The notes under the pieces are model-generated. The model did not search any database. It was not told the DNA's origin and worked only from the letters and a program-made list of their open reading frames with translations. A program made the position numbers and the translations under genes. A stretch of DNA of 9,012 nt, taken from NCBI GenBank assembly GCA_937910655.1, contig CALEMV010000231.1, positions 1-9,012 of the forward strand, written 5' to 3'. The DNA is from an uncultured Solobacterium sp. GTDB lineage: Bacteria; Bacillota_I; Bacilli_A; Erysipelotrichales; Erysipelotrichaceae. Positions 4,295 to 9,012 of the stretch are shown here, in pieces (the first letter of the stretch is position 1; each line of letters starts with the position of its first letter).

Positions 4295-4792
4295 ATGAAA
4301 AAAGTAGCGATTTTAATGGGTAGTGATAGTGACTTCGGTGTGATGTCAAAGGCAGTTTCAGTGCTAAAGGAATTCGAAATTCCAGTAGAAGTACATGTAT
4401 ATTCTGCGCATCGTACACCAGAAAAGGTTGCGGAGTTTGCCTCAAAGGCAAAGGATAATGGCTTTGGCGTCATTATTGCAGGAGCTGGTATGGCAGCTGC
4501 TCTAGCAGGTGTAGTAGCAGGACATACAACGCTACCAGTTATCGGAGTTCCTCTGAAGTCCAATGCATTAGAAGGTGTAGATGCACTATTATCTACAGTC
4601 ATGATGCCTAGTGGTATCCCAGTTGCGACAGTTGCGATTGATGGTTCCAAGAATGCGGCATATTTAGCAGCACAAATCTTGGCTATCAGTGATGAAGAAC
4701 TTGCAACGAAAGTATTAGAGAATCGTCAGAAACAAAGTGCAGCCGTACTGGTGAAAGACCAAGAAATTCAAGAAAAAGTACAGGCATTATAA
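4295..4792 (+). CDS. purE: PurE, 5-(carboxyamino)imidazole ribonucleotide mutase / AIR carboxylase
   Basis: 165 residues, full length. It makes CAIR in de novo purine synthesis, either by rearranging N5-CAIR supplied by PurK (class I) or by direct carboxylation of AIR (class II). Landmarks: MGSDSDFGVM (8-17) for phosphate binding, SAHRTP (37-42) with the class I type Arg, the glycine-rich loop GAGMAAALAG (63-72), LPVIGVPLKS (80-89) and MPSGIPVATVAI (104-115). The loop has Ala69 where most class I proteins have His (GGAAHLPG type). No purK lies next to it here, so the class is uncertain. GGAGG lies 9 nt before the ATG, behind the leader terminator. It is the first gene of the operon, 16 bp before purF. 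Confidence 0.95.
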   Translation: MKKVAILMGSDSDFGVMSKAVSVLKEFEIPVEVHVYSAHRTPEKVAEFASKAKDNGFGVIIAGAGMAAALAGVVAGHTTLPVIGVPLKSNALEGVDALLSTVMMPSGIPVATVAIDGSKNAAYLAAQILAISDEELATKVLENRQKQSAAVLVKDQEIQEKVQAL

Positions 4793-4808
4793 ATATAGGA
4801 GAGAGAAC

Positions 4809-6263
4809 ATGCAGGATATGATTCATGAGGAGTGTGGTGTTTTCGGCATTTACGACAGAAATATGGTGAGTGATGTAGTATCCGATACTTACTATGGTTT
4901 ATTTTCCTTACAACATCGTGGACAAGAAAGTTGCGGTATTGCGGTCAATGACCGTGGTGTTATTACATCGCATAAAGATGTTGGTTTAGTACGGGATGTA
5001 TTTGATCAACATGAACTAGATAAACTAGGTAAGGGTCAGATGGCGATTGGTCATACCAGATATTCAACATTTGGCACGGTTAATCATACGAATGCACAAC
5101 CTTTACTGGTTCGCCATATTAAAGGACAACTAGCGATTGCACACAATGGAAACTTAACCAACGCTGCTGAGCTACGTGAAGAGTTAGAGCGCAAGGGCGC
5201 AATCTTCCATACAACTAATGACTCTGAAATTATTTGTTATATTATCATCCAAGAAAGATTGAAGACATCTTCGATTGAAAAGGCAATTGAAAATACAATG
5301 AATCGCATTGAAGGTGCATATAGCCTTGTTGTGATGTCACCTGAAAAGCTAATTGCAGTAAGAGATAAAAAGGGATTCCGTCCATTGGTGATGGGAAAAG
5401 ATAAAGATGGAAGAGTCGTATTCGCATCTGAGACATGTGCATTTGCGGCTGTTGGTGTGGACTATGTTCGTGATATTGATGCGGGAGAAATTGTTGTAAT
5501 CGATCATGATGGTATCGAGCATTCTATCCGGACACACTGTAAGGAAAAGCCTCATATGTGTGTATTTGAATATGTGTATTTTGCTCGTAGCGATTCAATT
5601 CTCCAACATCAGCCGGTACATGAGGCTAGACGTAACGCTGGTCGTATCTTAGCCAAGGAACATCCAGTTGATGCGGATGTTGTAATCGGTGTACCTGACT
5701 CTGGATTAGATGCAGCACAAGGCTATGCAGAGGAATCTGGTATTCCTTATGGTATGGGTTTTATTAAGAATCGTTATATTGCACGTACATTTATTCAACC
5801 AACACAAGGACAGCGTGAAAATGCAGTAAATATGAAGCTTCATGTGGTTTCTTCTGTTGTAAAGGGTAAACGTGTCATCATGGTGGATGATTCCATCGTA
5901 CGTGGAACGACTAGTGCTCGTATTGTTAAACTATTACGTGATGGAGGTGCTAAAGAAGTACATGTACGTGTATCAGCGCCACCATTTATCTCACCATGTT
6001 ATTTTGGAACAGATATTGATTCCAAACAAAACCTGATTGCATGTCAAATGAACTTAGAAGAAATATGTAAATCCATCGGTGCAGATTCCCTAGGATATCT
6101 CAGTGTAGATGGTGTAAAGAAGATGGCATCGGATGCGAATTGTGATTTTTGTACAGGATGTTTTACAGAGAAGTATCCTGCACCAATCCCTAAGCATTCT
6201 GAAAAATCAAAATTTGAAATGAAAATCGAAAAGAAGGAGAGCAAACATGACGAAGAGTTATAG
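4809..6263 (+). CDS. purF: PurF, amidophosphoribosyltransferase (glutamine PRPP amidotransferase)
   Basis: 484 residues; catalyses the first committed purine step, PRPP plus glutamine to phosphoribosylamine. The start at AGGAGAGAGAAC-ATG gives a short propeptide MQDMIHEE before Cys9 (CGVFGIYD), the N-terminal nucleophile exposed by processing. Glutaminase residues follow in GHTRYST (81-87) and AHNGNL (111-116). The PRPP site is [14 protein letters not shown] (356-369). Cys251, Cys397, Cys448 and Cys451 match the four ligands of the [4Fe-4S] cluster of the Bacillus subtilis type, so an oxygen-sensitive cluster enzyme is expected. The C-terminal tail is charged and overlaps purM by 17 bases, carrying the purM ribosome site, so the two are probably translationally coupled. 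Confidence 0.97.
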   Translation: MQDMIHEECGVFGIYDRNMVSDVVSDTYYGLFSLQHRGQESCGIAVNDRGVITSHKDVGLVRDVFDQHELDKLGKGQMAIGHTRYSTFGTVNHTNAQPLLVRHIKGQLAIAHNGNLTNAAELREELERKGAIFHTTNDSEIICYIIIQERLKTSSIEKAIENTMNRIEGAYSLVVMSPEKLIAVRDKKGFRPLVMGKDKDGRVVFASETCAFAAVGVDYVRDIDAGEIVVIDHDGIEHSIRTHCKEKPHMCVFEYVYFARSDSILQHQPVHEARRNAGRILAKEHPVDADVVIGVPDSGLDAAQGYAEESGIPYGMGFIKNRYIARTFIQPTQGQRENAVNMKLHVVSSVVKGKRVIMVDDSIVRGTTSARIVKLLRDGGAKEVHVRVSAPPFISPCYFGTDIDSKQNLIACQMNLEEICKSIGADSLGYLSVDGVKKMASDANCDFCTGCFTEKYPAPIPKHSEKSKFEMKIEKKESKHDEEL

Positions 6264-7290
6264 TGATGCTTATAAGGCTGCAGGTGTTGATGTGACTGCT
6301 GGATATAAAGCAGTAGAACTGATGAAGAAACATGTATCTCGTACTACTACATTAGGTGTATTAGATTCCATCGGTGGTTTTGGCGGATTATTTGCGCCAG
6401 ATATGACAGGCATGAAGAAGCCAGTACTTGTATCTGGTACAGATGGTGTTGGCACAAAGCTAAAGTTTGCGATGTTGTTAGATAAACATGATACAGTCGG
6501 TATCGATTGTGTTGCGATGTGTGTCAATGATGTTGTATGTGCAGGTGCACAACCACTCTTCTTCTTAGACTATATTGCATGTGGAAAAAATAAACCTGAA
6601 AAGATAGCAGAAATTGTCAAGGGTGTCGCAGATGGATGTGTTGAAAGTGGCTGTGCACTCATTGGTGGAGAGACGGCAGAGATGCCAGGATTCTACCCAG
6701 AAGATGAATATGATCTTGCTGGTTTTACAGTTGGTATCGTAGATGAAGAAAAGATTCTTGATAAAAATAATGTAAAAGTAGGAGATGTTATGATTGGTCT
6801 AGCATCTAGTGGAGTACATTCCAATGGTTTCTCTCTTGTTCGTAAAGTTTTTAATATTGATGCAGGTACTACATTACAAGATTACGCAGATGTATTAGGA
6901 AAACCTCTAGGTGAAACATTGTTAACACCAACAAGACTATATGTAAAACCTGTACTGCATGTTTTAAAAGAAGTGAATGTGAAATCGATTGCTCATATCA
7001 CAGGTGGAGGTTTCTATGAGAACCTACCACGTGCATATAATGAAACACTAAACGCGAGTATTACAAAGGGTAGTTGGCCAATCTTACCAATATTTAACTT
7101 ATTACAAGAAAAAGGAAATATTTCTGAACATGATATGTTTAATACCTTCAACATGGGAATTGGTATGGCGATGATTGTATCCCCAGAAGATGTTGAAAAG
7201 ACAATATCTATCTTGAAAGAAAGTGGTGTAGACGCATATCAGATTGGAGTCATGGAAGAGGGCGACCATTCGGTCGTTATTCATGAATGA
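6247..7290 (+). CDS. purM: PurM, phosphoribosylformylglycinamidine cyclo-ligase (AIR synthetase)
   Basis: 347 residues, normal length. It closes the imidazole ring of FGAM with ATP to give AIR. Family landmarks: [11 protein letters not shown] (63-73), the conserved [17 protein letters not shown] segment (87-103), [11 protein letters not shown] (140-150), [14 protein letters not shown] (187-200) and [13 protein letters not shown] (250-262). The start overlaps the end of purF by 17 bases and has AAGGAGA 6 nt upstream, inside the purF coding sequence. The stop overlaps the purN start as ATGA. The two neighbours thus bind its synthesis closely to theirs. Confidence 0.97.
   Translation: MTKSYSDAYKAAGVDVTAGYKAVELMKKHVSRTTTLGVLDSIGGFGGLFAPDMTGMKKPVLVSGTDGVGTKLKFAMLLDKHDTVGIDCVAMCVNDVVCAGAQPLFFLDYIACGKNKPEKIAEIVKGVADGCVESGCALIGGETAEMPGFYPEDEYDLAGFTVGIVDEEKILDKNNVKVGDVMIGLASSGVHSNGFSLVRKVFNIDAGTTLQDYADVLGKPLGETLLTPTRLYVKPVLHVLKEVNVKSIAHITGGGFYENLPRAYNETLNASITKGSWPILPIFNLLQEKGNISEHDMFNTFNMGIGMAMIVSPEDVEKTISILKESGVDAYQIGVMEEGDHSVVIHE
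7263..7276 (+). other. Small hairpin before the purN start codon
   Basis: CGACC (7263-7267), loop ATTC, GGTCG (7272-7276), within the last codons of purM and 10 bases before the purN ATG. No Shine-Dalgarno sequence lies at the usual distance; the purine-rich GGAAGAGGG (7254-7262) is 24 bases upstream in linear sequence but only about 10 if the hairpin is folded out. Confidence 0.4.
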
Positions 7291-7883
7291 TTAATATTGC
7301 AGTACTTGTCTCAGGTGGAGGAACAAACCTACAAGCACTGATCGATGCACAAGGGAAAGTATTACAACATGGTAAGATAAAACTAGTCATTTCATCAAAA
7401 CCAGATGTGTATGCATTACAACGTGCTGAACAAGCAGGAATAGAACACTGTGTTATCGCAAAGCGTGATTATGAAACGCAAGAAGAATTTTCAAATGCAA
7501 TATTACAGCAATTACAATCATATCAAATTGATATGATTGTACTAGCAGGATATCTTTCGATTTTGGATGAGACAATTATTCGTGCATATCCAAATCGTAT
7601 TATCAATATTCATCCATCTTTGATTCCTTCCTTCTGTGGGAAAGGATATTATGGATTAAAAGTACATGAAGCAGCACTTACATATGGTGTAAAAGTTACA
7701 GGTGCTACCGTACACATCGTGAATGAAATACCAGATGGTGGAAAGATCCTGCTCCAAAAAGCAGTAGATATCTTACCATTTGATACACCAGAAACACTAC
7801 AACAAAGGGTCATGGAAGAAGCTGAGTGGATATTATTACCACAAGCTACGGAAATGATTGCGAAAGAGATAGAAGGGAAATAA
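7287..7883 (+). CDS. purN: PurN, phosphoribosylglycinamide formyltransferase (10-formyl-THF dependent)
   Basis: 198 residues, complete. It transfers a formyl group from 10-formyltetrahydrofolate to GAR. Seen: [15 protein letters not shown] (6-20, phosphate loop), AGYLSIL (87-93), [10 protein letters not shown] (106-115) with the catalytic Asn107 and His109, and [13 protein letters not shown] (142-154) with catalytic Asp150. The start codon shares ATGA with the purM stop. A normal ribosome site is missing, so translation probably depends on ribosomes finishing purM, perhaps helped by the hairpin just upstream. Confidence 0.95.
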   Translation: MINIAVLVSGGGTNLQALIDAQGKVLQHGKIKLVISSKPDVYALQRAEQAGIEHCVIAKRDYETQEEFSNAILQQLQSYQIDMIVLAGYLSILDETIIRAYPNRIINIHPSLIPSFCGKGYYGLKVHEAALTYGVKVTGATVHIVNEIPDGGKILLQKAVDILPFDTPETLQQRVMEEAEWILLPQATEMIAKEIEGK

Positions 7884-7884
7884 C

Positions 7885-8589
7885 ATGCAGGCAAAAGACT
7901 TATATGAATACCTAGGAAGTAAAAGCTATCCTGGAAGAGGAATTGTAATCGCACGTACACCATGTGGCAGAAAGATGCGTATCGCATACTTCATTATGGG
8001 ACGTAGTGAGAATAGTAGAAATCGAATCTTTACAGAAACAGAGGATGGTATTCGTACAGAAGCGTATGATATTACAAAATTAGTAGACCCTTCTTTGATT
8101 ATCTATTCTCCAGTTAGAAAATTAGAAAATACATTGATTGTCACAAATGGTGATCAAACAGATACAATCTATGAAAACATGCAGGCAGGTAAAACTTTTG
8201 AGGAAGCTTTACGTCTACGTACATTTGAGCCAGATGAACCAAACTATACACCACGTATTTCTGCAGTGATAAATGGATTTAACTATCAAATGTCAATCTT
8301 AAAGAGCGCAGAAGGTAATCCGAATAGTACACGTCGTTACTTCTTTGACTACACAGATGAGTTACCGGGATATGGACGTATTATTCATACATATCAAAAT
8401 GATGAAAACCCACTTCCTTCATTTGAAGGTGAACCAGTACTCGTTAAGTTAGTTAAAGAATCCTTTGAAACATATGCACAACATGTGTGGGAAAGTTTAA
8501 ATGAAGATAATAAGATTTCACTATATGTAACACAGATTGAACCGGGTAGTGATGAAGTAAAAACAATCATCTTTAATAAGAACCAATAG
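7885..8589 (+). CDS. purO: IMP cyclohydrolase, PurO-type
   Basis: 234 residues. The sequence fits the IMP cyclohydrolase-like family first known from archaeal PurO (PF07826), which closes FAICAR to IMP and is unrelated to the IMPCH domain of PurH. Recognisable segments are SYPGRGIV (14-21) and [16 protein letters not shown] (34-49), then a long alpha/beta body with [17 protein letters not shown] and a C-terminal part ending in FNKNQ. It begins one base after the purN stop with only a modest GAAGGGA site, and is followed after 11 bases by a stand-alone AICAR formyltransferase, its natural partner. The assignment is from recalled family patterns plus this context; catalytic residues were not mapped. 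Confidence 0.85.
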   Translation: MQAKDLYEYLGSKSYPGRGIVIARTPCGRKMRIAYFIMGRSENSRNRIFTETEDGIRTEAYDITKLVDPSLIIYSPVRKLENTLIVTNGDQTDTIYENMQAGKTFEEALRLRTFEPDEPNYTPRISAVINGFNYQMSILKSAEGNPNSTRRYFFDYTDELPGYGRIIHTYQNDENPLPSFEGEPVLVKLVKESFETYAQHVWESLNEDNKISLYVTQIEPGSDEVKTIIFNKNQ

Positions 8590-8600
8590 GAGAGGCATTT

Positions 8601-9012
8601 ATGACAAAAGAAATCGCATTAAAGTACGGCTGTAATCCAAATCAGAAACCGGCACGCATTTACTTAAATGATCAAGAGTTGCCAGTAACTGTTTTGAATG
8701 GTAAGCCTGGATATATCAATTTCCTAGATGCCTTAAATAGTTGGCAACTTGTTAAGGAACTTAAAGAAGCGACAGGATATCCAAGTGCCGCAAGTTTCAA
8801 GCATGTTAGTCCTGCAGGTGCCGCAATTGGAACACCATTAAGTGAAGTAGAAAGAAAAATTTATTTTACTGGTGATGAAGAATTATCTATGCTTGCATGT
8901 GCATATGTAAGAGCACGTGGCGCAGATCGTATGAGTTCTTATGGTGATTTTGCGGCTTTATCTGATATTTGTGATAAAGATACAGCGTTACTATTAAAGA
9001 AAGAAGTATCTG
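8601..9012 (+). CDS. purH: AICAR formyltransferase domain protein, stand-alone (PurH C-terminal half), 5' part
   Basis: 137 codons are visible and the frame is still open at the window end. The protein begins directly with [15 protein letters not shown], the sequence that opens the AICAR formyltransferase domain about 200 residues into a fused PurH, so the IMP cyclohydrolase half is absent. [12 protein letters not shown] carries the Lys-His pair of the formyltransferase active site, and [19 protein letters not shown] is strongly conserved in clostridial-type stand-alone AICARFTs (full length about 390 residues). It would transfer formyl from 10-formyl-THF to AICAR, handing FAICAR to the PurO-type cyclohydrolase encoded just upstream. 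AGGAGAGG lies about 6 nt before the ATG. Confidence 0.93.
   Translation, partial: MTKEIALKYGCNPNQKPARIYLNDQELPVTVLNGKPGYINFLDALNSWQLVKELKEATGYPSAASFKHVSPAGAAIGTPLSEVERKIYFTGDEELSMLACAYVRARGADRMSSYGDFAALSDICDKDTALLLKKEVS

Noticed and set aside
4270..4650. Minus-strand open frame opposite purE
   Set aside because: It is an antisense shadow of purE; the plus-strand protein is a clear family member.
1..9012. Mobile element, phage or CRISPR content
   Set aside because: No transposase or integrase coding, no regular repeat-spacer array and no flanking inverted repeats were seen. The region reads as ordinary chromosome with housekeeping operons.

Overview
The window is about 9 kb of AT-rich bacterial DNA. 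Tight gene spacing, strong AGGAG-type ribosome binding sites, consensus sigma-A promoters, stem-plus-T terminators and the protein relationships point to a low-GC Firmicute (Bacillota). A relative of the Erysipelotrichia is my guess, at low confidence. I see no transposase, integrase, CRISPR array, tRNA or rRNA.

Left part (1-2035): the 3' end of a plus-strand gene for a fold-type I PLP domain of the MocR/PdxR/GabR kind. It faces a minus-strand pyridoxal/pyridoxamine kinase gene across a shared bidirectional terminator. The PLP-domain gene looks degenerate: Asn replaces the Schiff-base lysine and the C-terminus is cut short. Upstream of the kinase, two 10-bp direct repeats sit just above a promoter with a good -10 and a weak -35, as expected of an activator site for a MocR-type vitamin B6 regulator. 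An AraC-family regulator gene lies further upstream on the same strand.

Middle part (2036-4294): a divergent intergenic region, then a Dps-type miniferritin gene with a strong terminator. Next comes a perfect consensus promoter (TTGACA-17-TATAAT), a fluoride (crcB-motif) riboswitch with a terminator expression platform, and a stand-alone cation:proton antiporter. The antiporter is therefore predicted to be switched on by fluoride. A gene-free stretch of about 300 bases follows. It holds a promoter, a structured leader of about 200 nt that I could not assign to a family, and a strong intrinsic terminator just before purE.

Right part (4295-9012): a compact purine operon, purE-purF-purM-purN-purO-purH(AICARFT), with overlapping or closely spaced genes. 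The last two steps to IMP, fused in classical PurH, are here split between a PurO-type IMP cyclohydrolase and a stand-alone AICAR formyltransferase that runs off the window end. purK, purC, purD, purL/Q/S and purB are not in the visible part.

The best leads are the fluoride riboswitch/antiporter pair, the lysine-less truncated PLP-domain protein beside a B6 salvage kinase with a candidate operator, and the unassigned attenuator-like purE leader.
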